Shown here in pieces: positions 47,138-56,149 of a stretch of 64,000 bases of DNA. The DNA is from Aromatoleum aromaticum EbN1 (GTDB lineage: Bacteria; Pseudomonadota; Gammaproteobacteria; Burkholderiales; Rhodocyclaceae). Each line of letters opens with the position of its first letter. Position 1 is the first letter of the stretch. The stretch lies in assembly GCF_000025965.1 (NCBI RefSeq), contig NC_006513.1:2108001-2172000 (forward strand), given 5' to 3'. Made by a program: the position numbers and the translations under genes. A model generated the notes under the pieces. It was not told the DNA's origin, did no database searches, and saw only the letters and a program-made list of their open reading frames with translations.

Positions 47138-48271
47138 ATGATCCTCACGCAAGAACAGGAAATGATCCGCGACTCCCTGCGCGCGTTCGCGCAGGAGCGC
47201 CTGGCCCCGTTCGCGGCCGAATGGGACCGCAATCACACTTTCCCACGCGAGGCGCTCAAGGAACTGGCCGAACTCGGGGCGCTCGGCATGGTCGTCCCGG
47301 AGCAGTGGGGCGGCGCGGGGATGGACTATGTCAGCCTCGTGCTCGCGCTCGAAGAGATTGCGGCCGGCGACGGCGCGACGTCCACCATCGTCAGCGTCCA
47401 GAACTCGCTCGCGTGCGGCATCCCGAATCGTTACGGCTCGGACGCGCAGAAGGAACAGTGGCTGAAGCCGCTCGCGAGCGGCCGGATGCTCGGCTGCTTC
47501 TGCCTCACCGAGCCGCACGTCGGCTCGGACGCCTCGGCGCTGAAGACCACGGCCGTCCGTGACGGTGATTCGTGGGTCATCAACGGTGTGAAGCAGTTCA
47601 TCACGACCGGCCGCGAAGCCGATGTCGCGATCGTGTTTGCGGTCACCGACAAGACGGCCGGCAAGAAAGGCATTTCGTGCTTCCTCGTGCCGACGAACAC
47701 GCCAGGCTACATCGTCGCGCGCATCGAAGAGAAGATGGGCCAGAAGGCCTCGGATACCGCGCAGATCCTGTTCGAGGACTGTCGCGTGCCGGCCGACGCG
47801 CTGCTAGGCGCGGAAGGCGAAGGCTACAGGATCGCGCTGTCGAACCTCGAAGCGGGGCGCATCGGCATCGCCGCGCAGTGCCTCGGCATGGCTCGCGCGG
47901 CGCTCGAAGCGGCAGTCAAGTATGCGCACGAGCGCGAGACTTTCGGCAAGCCGATTTTCGAGCACCAGGCGGTGAATTTCCGGCTGGCCGACATGGCGAC
48001 GCAACTGGAAGCCGCGCGGCAGCTCGTGTGGCACGCCGCGAGCCTCAAGGATGCAGGCCGCCCGTGCCTCAAGGAAGCGTCGATGGCGAAGCTGTTCGCG
48101 TCGGAGATGGCCGAAAAGGTGTGCTCGGATGCGATCCAGGTCCACGGAGGCTATGGTTACGTGACCGACTTCCCGGTCGAGCGCATCTATCGTGACGTGC
48201 GCGTGTGCCAGATCTACGAAGGCGCAAGCGACATCCAGCGGCTGGTGATCGGACGGGCGCTCGCGGCCTGA
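47138..48271 (+). CDS. Acyl-CoA dehydrogenase (short/branched-chain type)
   Basis: 377 residues. FAD and substrate motifs: [42 protein letters not shown], and the C-terminal [40 protein letters not shown], where the catalytic Glu is in the YEG of the last segment. Resembles short-chain acyl-CoA and isovaleryl/2-methylbutyryl dehydrogenases; the exact chain length is not decided by sequence. It starts at the base after the thiolase stop. Confidence 0.92.
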   Translation: MILTQEQEMIRDSLRAFAQERLAPFAAEWDRNHTFPREALKELAELGALGMVVPEQWGGAGMDYVSLVLALEEIAAGDGATSTIVSVQNSLACGIPNRYGSDAQKEQWLKPLASGRMLGCFCLTEPHVGSDASALKTTAVRDGDSWVINGVKQFITTGREADVAIVFAVTDKTAGKKGISCFLVPTNTPGYIVARIEEKMGQKASDTAQILFEDCRVPADALLGAEGEGYRIALSNLEAGRIGIAAQCLGMARAALEAAVKYAHERETFGKPIFEHQAVNFRLADMATQLEAARQLVWHAASLKDAGRPCLKEASMAKLFASEMAEKVCSDAIQVHGGYGYVTDFPVERIYRDVRVCQIYEGASDIQRLVIGRALAA

Positions 48272-48275
48272 TTTT

Positions 48276-48317
48276 GTTGCCGAGCCCGCGGGAGCCGGGC
48301 CGGGAGGCCCGGGCAAC
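48276..48317 (+). repeat. GC-rich stem-loop between acyl-CoA dehydrogenase and enoyl-CoA hydratase genes
   Basis: GTTGCC at 48276-48281 pairs with GGCAAC at 48312-48317, and the interior is nearly all G/C and itself self-complementary. It ends 13 bases before the hydratase start and near its AGGAG. It may adjust relative expression within the operon. No U-tract. Confidence 0.5.
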
Positions 48318-48330
48318 AGGAGACAGCAGG

Positions 48331-49122
48331 ATGTACGAAACCCTCGAAATCCGCACCGAAGGCGGCGTCGCGACGATCTGGATGAACCGCCCCGACGTGC
48401 ATAACGCGTTCAACGCGCAGCTGATCGCGGACCTCACCGCCAGCTGCCGCGAACTCGACGCGGACGACACGGTGCGCGTCGTCGTGCTCGCCGGACGCGG
48501 GAAGAGTTTTTCCGCGGGCGCGGACCTGAACTGGATGAAGGCGGCCGCTGCAGCCAGCGTCGAGGACAACCTCGACGACGCACGCCGGCTCGCCGACATG
48601 CTGCACACGATTTCCGCGATGGGAAAGCCGACGATCGCGCGCGTGCAGGGCGCGGCACTCGGCGGAGGCATGGGGCTCGCGAGCGCGTGCGACATCTGCG
48701 TCGCTGCGGAGCAGGCAGTGTTCGCGACCTCCGAAGTCAAGTTCGGCATCATCCCGGCGGCGATCAGCCCTTACGTGATCCGGGCGATCGGCGAGCGCCA
48801 GGCGTATCGCTATTTCCAGACTGCCGAGCGGATCACCGCCGCGCGCGCCGGGGAAATCGGCCTGGCGCACGAAGTCGTCGCTGCCGAAGCGCTCGACGCG
48901 AAAATCGCCGAGATCGTCACGGCGCTGCTGCAGGGCGGGCCGAAGGCGCAGGCCGCGGCAAAGGATCTGATCCGCAATGTCGCGAACCGGCCGCTCGGCG
49001 AGGCCGTCGTCGAGGACACCGCCCGCCGCATTTCCAGCCTGCGTGCGACGCCGGAAGCGAAGGAAGGTCTCGATGCTTTCCTGGCAAAGCGGCCCGCGGC
49101 GTGGGTGTCGCAGCAGGGCTGA
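48331..49122 (+). CDS. Enoyl-CoA hydratase/isomerase, methylglutaconyl-CoA hydratase (LiuC)-like
   Basis: 263 residues with AGGAG upstream. Crotonase fold: TIWMNRPDVHNAFNAQLIADL, the oxyanion hole in KSFSAGADLNWMKAAA and QGAALGGGMGLASACDICVA, and the SEVKFGIIPAAISPYVIRAIG segment. The ADLNWMK variant is typical of LiuC in leucine breakdown. The usual methylcrotonyl-CoA carboxylase genes (liuB/liuD) are not adjacent, so the leucine assignment rests on sequence type and the LiuR-like regulator upstream. Confidence 0.85.
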   Translation: MYETLEIRTEGGVATIWMNRPDVHNAFNAQLIADLTASCRELDADDTVRVVVLAGRGKSFSAGADLNWMKAAAAASVEDNLDDARRLADMLHTISAMGKPTIARVQGAALGGGMGLASACDICVAAEQAVFATSEVKFGIIPAAISPYVIRAIGERQAYRYFQTAERITAARAGEIGLAHEVVAAEALDAKIAEIVTALLQGGPKAQAAAKDLIRNVANRPLGEAVVEDTARRISSLRATPEAKEGLDAFLAKRPAAWVSQQG

Positions 49123-49242
49123 CCCAGTCGGTTTCGTCGGGGGCCGTTCCGCCTCCGGGAGCGCGTGACGCCATGCCGCACAGCGGTGCACGAATCGAAA
49201 CGCGACGACCAACGATCACAACGATTCAACGGACCCGAGCAC

Positions 49243-49449
49243 ATGAGCCCGACTTCCCCCTGCATCAATCTGTGCCGCATTGACGCCGGCACCGGCTACT
49301 GCGAAGGCTGCTTCCGCACGCTCGACGAGATCGCTCGCTGGAGCCGCCATGCCGACGTGGAGAAACACCGCATTCTCGAGGCCGTGGATCGGCGCCGTGC
49401 GCAGGTCCCAGGGGCGGCGAGCGCGGCTCGTGCGGAGCAGGCACGATGA
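49243..49449 (+). CDS. Small DUF1289-family protein (first of a pair)
   Basis: 68 residues. The family pattern is C-x3-C-x8-C-x2-C followed by [21 protein letters not shown], seen as [21 protein letters not shown]. The four cysteines suggest a small metal or Fe-S site. DUF1289 proteins are widespread in proteobacteria and uncharacterised. The stop overlaps the next ATG (ATGA). Confidence 0.87.
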   Translation: MSPTSPCINLCRIDAGTGYCEGCFRTLDEIARWSRHADVEKHRILEAVDRRRAQVPGAASAARAEQAR

Positions 49450-49628
49450 GCGATGAACTGTGCGTCGGCGTGTGCATGATCGACTGGGATAGCGGAGTGT
49501 GCCTCGGTTGCGGCCGCACGCCCGAGGAGATCGACGGCGTGCCTGTGGCACCCGCGCCCGCGCAGACACCGGCGAAAGTGCCACTGCCGGCGAACGTCGC
49601 GGCACAGGTCGGCGAAGGCTCGCAATGA
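49446..49628 (+). CDS. Second small DUF1289-like protein
   Basis: 60 residues, [31 protein letters not shown], with the same C-x3-C-x8-C-x2-C core as its upstream neighbour but a Pro/Ala-rich tail instead of the helix. It overlaps both neighbours by four bases (ATGA on each side), so the three proteins are probably made together. Function unknown. Confidence 0.82.
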   Translation: MSDELCVGVCMIDWDSGVCLGCGRTPEEIDGVPVAPAPAQTPAKVPLPANVAAQVGEGSQ

Positions 49629-50545
49629 GCGCGGCGGCAAAGCTTCCGGCGACGGTCGCCGTGCTTGAGCGCGGCTGGCTGTCGTCGAACAACGTCGTGC
49701 TGTTCGACGACGGCGAGGCGACGCTGATCGACAGCGGCTACGTCAGCCACGCCGCCCAGACGGTCGCGCTGCTGCACCGTACGCTCGACGGCCGCTGCCT
49801 CGGACGGCTGATCAACACACACTCGCATTCCGACCATATCGGCGGCAACGCGGCAGTGCAGCGGGCGTTCGGCTGTGCGATCACGGTGCCTGCCGGGATG
49901 GCGGGCGCAGTGGCCGAGTGGGACGAGGCAGCGCTGCTGCTGAGCACTGCCGAGCAGGCCGGCGAACGTTTCCACGCGGACGGGGTGCTGGCCGCAGGCG
50001 AAACCGTCGGGATGGGCGGTCTGACGTGGCAGATCCTCGAAGCGCCGGGGCACGATATGGACGCGCTGGTGTTCCACAACGCGGACCGGCGCATCCTGAT
50101 TTCCGGCGACGCGCTGTGGCGCGACGGCTTCGGCATCCTGTTTGCGGACGTGCTCGGCACCGGCGACGGCATCGGCGCGGCGCGGCGCACGCTCGAGGCG
50201 ATCGCGCGCCTGCCGGTCGATGTCGTCATTCCGGGGCACGGCGCGCCATTCGTCGAGTTCGACGACGCGCTGGCGCGGGCGTTTGCGCGGCTGAAGGCGT
50301 TCGAGGACGACGGCGCACGCATGGCGCGCAATGCGATCCGCGCCTGCATGACGTTCTCGCTGCTCGACCTGCGCTCGATCGCGCTCGACGAATTGCCGGA
50401 ACATCTCGCGCGTGTGCCGCTCTACCGCGAAGCCAACGCGCGTTTCCTCGGCCAGTCGCCGGCGGCGCTGGCCGACTGGCTGGTCGCGGAACTGTCGCGT
50501 GCCGGCGTTGCGCGCTGCGAAGGAGGGCGGTTGGTCGCGGCCTGA
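49625..50545 (+). CDS. MBL-fold metallo-hydrolase (second)
   Basis: 306 residues. Metal motif INTHSHSDHIGGNAAVQRAFG (HxHxDH), a His in EAPGHDMDALVFHNADRRILISGDALW with the bridging Asp, and a final His in VIPGHGAPFVEF. Its start overlaps the stop of the second DUF1289-like gene, suggesting functional linkage. Substrate not recognisable; beta-lactamase-like, glyoxalase II-like or quorum-type activities cannot be separated. Confidence 0.87.
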   Translation: MSAAAKLPATVAVLERGWLSSNNVVLFDDGEATLIDSGYVSHAAQTVALLHRTLDGRCLGRLINTHSHSDHIGGNAAVQRAFGCAITVPAGMAGAVAEWDEAALLLSTAEQAGERFHADGVLAAGETVGMGGLTWQILEAPGHDMDALVFHNADRRILISGDALWRDGFGILFADVLGTGDGIGAARRTLEAIARLPVDVVIPGHGAPFVEFDDALARAFARLKAFEDDGARMARNAIRACMTFSLLDLRSIALDELPEHLARVPLYREANARFLGQSPAALADWLVAELSRAGVARCEGGRLVAA

Positions 50546-50632
50546 ATGCCGTTCGCATCGACACGGATTTTCGCCGCTGGCCTGTGCCTACGACTTTCGC
50601 CATAATCCCCGCGATAGGGGGAGTGTCCTGTC

Positions 50633-51511
50633 ATGCAGATCGTCCTGATTAGCGGGTTGTCGGGTTCCGGCAAGAGCATTGCGCTGAAAGTGCTGGAAGA
50701 CGTCGGTTATTACGCAGTCGACAACCTGCCGGCGACGCTGCTGCCCGAACTCGTCGCCGAGCTGAGCGATACCGGGCACGAGCGTGTCGCGATCGCCGTC
50801 GACGTGCGCTCCGGTGCGAGCCTTTTGGCGCTGCCGCAGCAGGTCGAGCACCTGCACGCTCTCGCGTCGGATCTGCGCTTGATCTTTCTGGATGCGCGCG
50901 ACGACACACTGATCGCGCGTTTTTCGGAAACACGCCGCCGCCATCCGCTCGCGAGCGAAGACGTCTCGCTCGCCGAAGCGATCCAGAGCGAACGCGACGC
51001 CCTCGCGAGCATCGCTGAACTCGGCCACCGCATCGACACCAGTGAACTGCACGCGAACACCCTGCGCGCATGGATCAAGGATTTCCTCGCGATCGAGGCG
51101 ACTGAAGGGCTGACGCTGATGTTCCAGTCGTTCGGCTTCAAATACGGCATTCCGCTCGACGCGGACCTCGTCTTCGACGTGCGCTGCCTGCCGAACCCGC
51201 ATTACGACCTGCGCCTGCGGCCGTTTACCGGCAAGGACCAGCCGGTCATCGAGTTTCTCGACAGCTTCCCCGAAGTCGGGCGCATGTGCGAGGACATCCG
51301 CCGCTTCGTCGCGACCTGGTTGCCGAGTTACGCGCGCGACAATCGCAGCTATCTTACGGTCGCGATCGGCTGCACCGGCGGACAGCACCGCTCGGTGTAT
51401 ATCGCCGAATGGCTCGGCCGGCACTTCAGCGACACGCTGCGCGTGCTCGTGCGTCACCGTTCCGCCGCGCGCCGTATCGTCGACCACGGTGCCGACATGG
51501 CAGACAAGTGA
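50633..51511 (+). CDS. rapZ: RNase adapter/nucleotide-binding protein RapZ (YvcJ)
   Basis: 292 residues. P-loop [37 protein letters not shown] and C-terminal [21 protein letters not shown] are diagnostic. In E. coli RapZ controls GlmZ and so glucosamine-6-phosphate synthesis. The gene is often near rpoN/PTS genes; that context is absent here. Confidence 0.95.
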   Translation: MQIVLISGLSGSGKSIALKVLEDVGYYAVDNLPATLLPELVAELSDTGHERVAIAVDVRSGASLLALPQQVEHLHALASDLRLIFLDARDDTLIARFSETRRRHPLASEDVSLAEAIQSERDALASIAELGHRIDTSELHANTLRAWIKDFLAIEATEGLTLMFQSFGFKYGIPLDADLVFDVRCLPNPHYDLRLRPFTGKDQPVIEFLDSFPEVGRMCEDIRRFVATWLPSYARDNRSYLTVAIGCTGGQHRSVYIAEWLGRHFSDTLRVLVRHRSAARRIVDHGADMADK

Positions 51512-51897
51512 GTCCGCGCCTCGCCGACTGGCTGGCTCTGCTGCGGCCGGGCGATTTCGCGACCCTGGTGGGTGCGCTCGCGGTATGCGTCGTGTCGGCG
51601 CTGCTGTTGTGGCGCGGCGGTGCTCCTGACAAGGCAATCGTGCGCGCCGGCGGCGCAGTGTTCGCCGAACTGAGCCTTGCGCAGCCGCAACGGGTCGACG
51701 TCCCCGGGCCGCTCGGGACCACGCGCATCGAAGTCGAGCCGGGCCGGGCCCGCGTCCTCTCCGATCCCGGGCCGCGCCAGTATTGCGTTCGCCAGGGCTG
51801 GCTGAGTCGCGCCGGAGCGGTCGCGATCTGCGCGCCGAACGAGGTCAGCCTGAGCCTTTCCGGGGGCGCAGCCGACTATGACTCCCTCAACTATTGA
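51508..51897 (+). CDS. NusG domain II-containing membrane-anchored protein
   Basis: 129 residues from a GTG that overlaps the rapZ stop (GTGA). An N-terminal hydrophobic helix ([19 protein letters not shown]) precedes a beta-rich extracytoplasmic domain ([55 protein letters not shown]). This is the NusG-II family, usually paired with a Gx transporter as here. Function unknown. Confidence 0.85.
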   Translation: MSPRLADWLALLRPGDFATLVGALAVCVVSALLLWRGGAPDKAIVRAGGAVFAELSLAQPQRVDVPGPLGTTRIEVEPGRARVLSDPGPRQYCVRQGWLSRAGAVAICAPNEVSLSLSGGAADYDSLNY

Positions 51898-52420
51898 GAT
51901 TCACCCGAGCGCCGACGACCGGCGGGTCGCACGGCTGGCGACTGCGGCGATCGTGCTGACGGTCGCCGAAGCCGCGATTCCGCTGCCGCTGCCGGGAGTC
52001 AAGCCCGGGCTCGGGAACATCGTGATCCTGATCGTGCTGCTGCGCTGGGGCTGGCGCGATGCCGTATGGGTCGGGCTGCTGCGCGTGTTCGCGAGCAGCC
52101 TGCTGCTCGGGCAGCTGTTCGCGCCGGGATTCTTCCTCAGCCTCGCCGGCTCGCTGACGAGCCTCGCGACGCTGGGCGTGGCGAAGCACCTGCCGCGGCG
52201 CTGGTTCGGCCCGGTGAGCCTCAGCGTGTTCGCTGCGTTCGCGCACATCGGCGGGCAGCTCGCACTCGCGCGCGCGTGGCTCGTGCCGCACGACGGCGTG
52301 TTCTATCTCGTGCCGGTGTTCGCCGCGGCGGCGACGCTGTTCGGCCTGATCAACGGGCTGGTCGCAGCGCGGCTGCTGCGGGACCGCATTGCCGTACCGG
52401 CGGGCGCAGGCAAACGGTAG
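51878..52420 (+). CDS. Gx transporter family protein (COG4769, HepS I-like)
   Basis: 180 residues, about five membrane segments. Family marks are [29 protein letters not shown] and [26 protein letters not shown]. Such proteins resemble ECF substrate-binding subunits and are annotated as component I of heptaprenyl diphosphate synthase in Firmicutes, but their true substrate is unsettled. Overlaps the NusG-II gene by 20 bases. Confidence 0.86.
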   Translation: MTPSTIEIHPSADDRRVARLATAAIVLTVAEAAIPLPLPGVKPGLGNIVILIVLLRWGWRDAVWVGLLRVFASSLLLGQLFAPGFFLSLAGSLTSLATLGVAKHLPRRWFGPVSLSVFAAFAHIGGQLALARAWLVPHDGVFYLVPVFAAAATLFGLINGLVAARLLRDRIAVPAGAGKR

Positions 52421-52644
52421 CGGACAGGGGCTGGCAGCAATTTTGCTCGTTCGGGAAAACACCGGGCCGTGCCAGGTTTTCTTGTCCCGCTCAGAGGGCG
52501 AAACAGCCAAGCTGTTTCCTGGGGGCGCTCAAGAAAACGCCGGGCCGTCCCAAGTTTTCTTGTCCCCCTCGGGGGGCGGAAACGGCAAAGCTGTTTCCTG
52601 GGGGCTCTCAATTCCCGGGCGACTTTCCATCGAAAGGAGGCATC
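52421..52644. other. Repeat-bearing intergenic region upstream of the acuI-like gene
   Basis: 224 bases largely occupied by the tandem repeat. The AAAGGAGG ribosome site of the reductase gene is at its 3' end. No other gene is seen. Confidence 0.6.
52453..52610. repeat. Tandem duplication of a 78-bp dispersed repeat
   Basis: Two imperfect copies with a period of 78 bases (about 52453-52530 and 52531-52610), each with AAAAC-CCGGGCCGT, TTTTCTTGTCCC and AAGCTGTTTCCTGGGGG. CCCCCTCGGGGGG in the second copy is self-complementary. It shares a core with the element inside ribBX at 1973-2020. Similar GC-rich intergenic repeats are frequent in betaproteobacteria. Confidence 0.8.
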
Positions 52645-53628
52645 ATGTTCAAGGCGGTACTGATCGAGAAGGACGACGCCGGCTATCGGGCGACGCTGAC
52701 CGACGTCGATGACGCGGGCCTGCCCGACGGCGACGTGACGGTGCGCGTCGCGTATTCGACGCTGAACTACAAGGACGCGCTCGCGATCACCGGCAAGGGG
52801 CCGGTCGTGCGCAAGTTCCCGATGGTCCCCGGCATCGACCTCGCCGGCACCGTCGAGCACAGCTCGCACCCGGAGTGCCGGGCTGGCGACCTCGTCGTGC
52901 TCAACGGCTGGGGCGTCGGCGAAGGACACTGGGGCGGGCTCGCGGAGAAGGCGCGCCTTGCCGGCGACTGGCTGGTGCCGCTGCCGGCAGCGTTCTCGCC
53001 GAAGCAGGCGATGGCGATCGGCACTGCCGGCTACACCGCGATGCTGTGCGTGATGGCGCTCGAACGCCACGGCGTGACGCCGGACCAGGGCGAAGTGCTG
53101 GTCACCGGCGCGAGCGGTGGCGTCGGCAGCGTCGCGGTGTCGCTGCTTGCGAAGCTCGGCTACCGCGTCGTCGCCTCGACCGGCCGACCGAACGAAGCCG
53201 AGTACCTGAAGGCGCTCGGCGCCGCCGAGATCATCGACCGGGTGCAGTTTTCGATGCCGGGCAAGCCTCTGGCGAAGGAACGCTGGACCGGCGCCATCGA
53301 CACGGCGGGCAGTCACACCCTCGCGAATGTCTGCGCGAGCATGAAGTACCGCGGCGTCGTTGCCGCGTGCGGCCTCGCGCAGGGCATGGACTTCCCGGCG
53401 ACGGTCGCGCCGTTCATCCTGCGCGGCGTCACCCTCGCCGGCGTCGACAGCGTCTACTGCCCGCGCCCCGAACGCCTGGAAGCGTGGCAGCGGCTCGCTC
53501 GCGATCTCGATCCGGCTCATCTCGACCTGATCTCGCACGAAGTCAGCCTCGCCGACGTGATCCGGCTCTCGGGCGAGTTGCTCGCCGGCCAGGTGCGCGG
53601 GCGGTTGATCGTCGACGTCAACCGTTGA
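52645..53628 (+). CDS. MDR-superfamily oxidoreductase, AcuI/YhdH (acrylyl-CoA reductase)-like
   Basis: 327 residues, ATG preceded by AAAGGAGG. Family pattern: [48 protein letters not shown], the NADPH-binding [23 protein letters not shown], and [20 protein letters not shown]. AcuI reduces acryloyl-CoA to propionyl-CoA with NADPH. Length and motifs agree; substrate not proven. Confidence 0.9.
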   Translation: MFKAVLIEKDDAGYRATLTDVDDAGLPDGDVTVRVAYSTLNYKDALAITGKGPVVRKFPMVPGIDLAGTVEHSSHPECRAGDLVVLNGWGVGEGHWGGLAEKARLAGDWLVPLPAAFSPKQAMAIGTAGYTAMLCVMALERHGVTPDQGEVLVTGASGGVGSVAVSLLAKLGYRVVASTGRPNEAEYLKALGAAEIIDRVQFSMPGKPLAKERWTGAIDTAGSHTLANVCASMKYRGVVAACGLAQGMDFPATVAPFILRGVTLAGVDSVYCPRPERLEAWQRLARDLDPAHLDLISHEVSLADVIRLSGELLAGQVRGRLIVDVNR

Positions 53629-53646
53629 GCACTTCTCCTGCGGGCG

Positions 53647-54204
53647 TCAGCCGGGGTCCGGCGCGACGAGGATGCGCCCGGCGCGGCGCCGCCCGGCGAA
53701 TGCGCCCGCCGTGCCCTGGCCGCCGTGCGCGTGGCAGATCGCGCATGCGAGTGCGTCGGCGGCGTCCGGGCTCGGGCAGCCATCGAGCGCGAGCAGCCGC
53801 TGCACCATGTGCTGGACCTGCTCCTTGGCCGCTTTGCCGTAGCCGACGACCGCCTGCTTGACCTGCAGTGCGGTGTATTCATGCACCGGCAGGTCGCACG
53901 ACACGGCGCCGCAGATCACCGCGCCGCGCGCCTGGCCGAGCAGCAGCGTCGATTGCGGATTGACGTTGACGAACACTTTCTCGACCGCGACCTGGTCGGG
54001 CGTGTAGGCCGCGACGACTTCGCGCACGCCGTCGAGCAGCGTCTTCAGCCGTCCGGGCAGTTCGCCGTCGCGCGTGCGGATGCAGCCGCTCGCGACGTAG
54101 CGCAGCTGGTTGCCGAGTTTGTCGATGACGCCGAAGCCGGTGATGCGCAGCCCCGGATCGAGTCCGAGAATGCGGGTGGCAACGACCGTGGAAGCGCTTT
54201 TCAT
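53647..54204 (-). CDS. ruvC: Holliday junction resolvase RuvC
   Basis: 185 residues from [18 protein letters not shown]; another ATG lies nine bases upstream. Catalytic acids are the Asp in [16 protein letters not shown], the Glu in [15 protein letters not shown], and the Asps in [16 protein letters not shown]. It cleaves Holliday junctions with RuvAB. ruvA and ruvB are not in the window. Confidence 0.94.
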   Translation of the reverse strand: MKSASTVVATRILGLDPGLRITGFGVIDKLGNQLRYVASGCIRTRDGELPGRLKTLLDGVREVVAAYTPDQVAVEKVFVNVNPQSTLLLGQARGAVICGAVSCDLPVHEYTALQVKQAVVGYGKAAKEQVQHMVQRLLALDGCPSPDAADALACAICHAHGGQGTAGAFAGRRRAGRILVAPDPG

Positions 54205-54350
54205 GCCGCGCATTCTACGGGGCGTCGAGGACCGGCGGTGGAATCGAGGCACTGGCACGCGTCGTTCGTCCTGCATTCAGCGCCGTACACGCGCAGGGTC
54301 AAGAACTCGCCGGCCAGGCGGTGGTCATGCATGATGAGGGACGAGCGACG

Positions 54351-54527
54351 ATGATTCCGCAAGTGGATCGGGTATATGTGGTCGAGCTGTGCAGCGGCGA
54401 GTTGCGGCGCTGGCGTTTTCTCGGGCTGGACCGCCGTGAATCGGCGTGGTGGCGCGACGAGGAAACCGGGCGCACGTTCTCCGAAGCGAGCCTGATGTAC
54501 GTCTGGGAGATCGTCGCGGAGGCATGA
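54351..54527 (+). CDS. Small uncharacterised protein
   Basis: 58 residues, MIPQVDRVYVVELCSGELRR with the end EETGRTFSEASLMYVWEIVAEA. Codon use is in line with neighbours. No family recognised. It lies alone between ruvC and the end of the sigma-54 regulator. An ATG 30 bases upstream is possible. Confidence 0.55.
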   Translation: MIPQVDRVYVVELCSGELRRWRFLGLDRRESAWWRDEETGRTFSEASLMYVWEIVAEA

Positions 54528-54629
54528 ACGACTCGGAAGCGTGGCAGGCGCTTTGTCGTATTCGCACGGCCTGCCGCTCGTCGCTTGGCGTCCTTCAATT
54601 CGCCCGCAGGCGTTGCCGGTGGTGGCCGC

Positions 54630-55973
54630 TCAGCTCCGGTTGAGCCGCTTCCACAAGGTCGTGCGCGACATGCCGAGCCGGCGCGCGGCTTCCGCCCGGT
54701 TGCCGCCGCACTGCTGGAGCATGCGCTGGATCTGCGCCTGCTCCTCGTCCGGCGTCACCTGCGTCGCGTAGTAGCGCGTCAGCGGCAGGGGCAGCAGTGC
54801 TTCGCGCGTCGACTCGACGGGCGTGACGACTTCGGGCAGCAGGTGCTGCGGCAGGATCGTCGCGCCGTCGGAATTGACGACGGCATATTCGAGCGCGTTG
54901 AACAGCTGCCGCACGTTGCCCGGCCAGCTGAAGGACTCCATCGCCACGATCGCCTCCGGCGACAGCCGCAGGTCGGGCCGGCGGTAGCGTTCGCCGAGTT
55001 CGCCGAGCAGGCGGCTCGCGAGCAGCGCGATGTCCTCGCGGCGCTCGCGCAGCGCCGGCACGTGCAGCGGCAGCACGTGCAGGCGGTAATACAGATCCTC
55101 GCGGAACTCGCCGCGGCCGACCATCCCGGCGAGGTCGCGATGGGTCGCAGCGACGACGCGCACATCGACCTTGCGCGGATGGTTCTCGCCGACGCGCACG
55201 ATTTCGCGCTCCTGCAGCACGCGCAGCAACCGGGTCTGTGTTGCCGGAGAAATCTCGCCGATCTCGTCGAGCAGCAGAGTGCCGCCGTTGGCCGCTTCGA
55301 AGCGGCCCAGGCGGGCGCCGGTCGCCCCGGAAAACGAGCCTTTGGCATGGCCGAAGAGTTCCGATTCCTCGAGGTTTTCCGGCAGCGAAGCGCAATGCAC
55401 GGCGACGTAGGGGCCTTTTGCGCGCGTCGAATTGTCGTGCAGTGCGCGTGCAACCAGTTCCTTGCCGACGCCGCTTTCGCCGGTGATCAGCACGTTGGCT
55501 TCACTTGCCGCGACGCGCAGCACTTTCTGGTAGAGGTCCTGCATCGCGCGGCTGCGCCCGGTCAGTCCGCCGAGCTGCCAGCGGTCGCGCACCTCGGCTT
55601 CGAGTTCGAGTTCGCGCGAGCGGTCGCGCAGCACGATCGCGCAGTACAGCCCGGAATCGTTCGGCGGTAGCAGCATCGCCCACATGCGCAGCGGAATGTC
55701 GACGCCCGTGGGCGAGCGCACAACGATGTCCTGGACCTTGTCCTCGCCCTTCGTCGGGGTGAGGGAACATTCTCCGCGTGCCACGCAGGCGCGGGCACAC
55801 TCGGTGCCTTCGAACAGCGTCGGGCACAGTTCGTCGACGAGGCGCCGGTTGTCATGTCCGATCATCCGCGCGGCTGCGCTGTTCATCTCGAGGACGCGGC
55901 GCGCCCGATCGAGAAACAGCACGCCTTCTTCGAGGCTGTCGAGAAATACTCGCAGGGTTGCCAGACTCGGCAT
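54630..55973 (-). CDS. Sigma-54-dependent transcriptional activator with Cys-rich PAS domain
   Basis: 447 residues. Residues 1-125 are a PAS domain ([27 protein letters not shown]) carrying four cysteines (C50, C59, C63, C69), a possible redox, metal or Fe-S sensor. Residues 135-370 are an AAA+ sigma-54 domain: Walker A GESGVGKE (165-172), Walker B LLLDEIGE, and the RNAP loop reads GSFSGA (212-217) instead of GAFTGA. A C-terminal Fis-type HTH is [17 protein letters not shown]. No receiver domain. It is divergent from the heme-copper operon, whose upstream region has a -24/-12 promoter, so it is the probable activator. Confidence 0.9.
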   Translation of the reverse strand: MPSLATLRVFLDSLEEGVLFLDRARRVLEMNSAAARMIGHDNRRLVDELCPTLFEGTECARACVARGECSLTPTKGEDKVQDIVVRSPTGVDIPLRMWAMLLPPNDSGLYCAIVLRDRSRELELEAEVRDRWQLGGLTGRSRAMQDLYQKVLRVAASEANVLITGESGVGKELVARALHDNSTRAKGPYVAVHCASLPENLEESELFGHAKGSFSGATGARLGRFEAANGGTLLLDEIGEISPATQTRLLRVLQEREIVRVGENHPRKVDVRVVAATHRDLAGMVGRGEFREDLYYRLHVLPLHVPALRERREDIALLASRLLGELGERYRRPDLRLSPEAIVAMESFSWPGNVRQLFNALEYAVVNSDGATILPQHLLPEVVTPVESTREALLPLPLTRYYATQVTPDEEQAQIQRMLQQCGGNRAEAARRLGMSRTTLWKRLNRS

Positions 55974-55988
55974 CTGAATCCTCCTTTT

Positions 55989-56021
55989 GTTCAGACTGAA
56001 CGTCCAGAGCGAACGTTCAGT
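55989..56021. promoter_or_regulatory. Overlapping inverted repeats (candidate activator binding site)
   Basis: GTTCAG-A-CTGAAC at 55989-56001 is followed in part by ACTGAACGT (55995-56003)-N9-ACGTTCAGT (56013-56021), perfect 9-bp arms. The half-site GTTCAG thus occurs three times. The site lies about 80-100 bases upstream of the -24/-12 promoter and just before the regulator gene, the right place for an upstream activating sequence and autoregulation. Confidence 0.7.
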
Positions 56022-56063
56022 TTCTCCTCCCCTACATTCCAGCAGCTAAGCGCTGCGTGAAAA

Positions 56064-56077
56064 ATGATTGTGATCAA
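56064..56077 (+). promoter_or_regulatory. FNR/DNR box upstream of the heme-copper operon
   Basis: ATGATTGTGATCAA matches TTGAT-N4-ATCAA at 9 of 10 positions. It lies between the candidate activator site and the -24/-12 promoter. It implies control by oxygen or nitrogen oxides, alone or with the sigma-54 activator. Confidence 0.72.
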
Positions 56078-56091
56078 CGATTTGCCAGATG

Positions 56092-56107
56092 TGGCACAGT
56101 GTTGGCT
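56092..56107 (+). promoter_or_regulatory. Sigma-54 (-24/-12) promoter of the heme-copper operon
   Basis: TGGCAC-N5-TGGCT fits the TGGCAC-N5-TTGCW consensus with one mismatch and correct GG-GC spacing (GG at 56093-56094, GC at 56105-56106). The expected start is near 56118, 32 bases before subunit II. A divergent sigma-54 activator gene supports it. Confidence 0.75.
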
Positions 56108-56149
56108 AGGAGAATTACAAGGGGGACGGCTTGTCCCGAAGACGATCGC

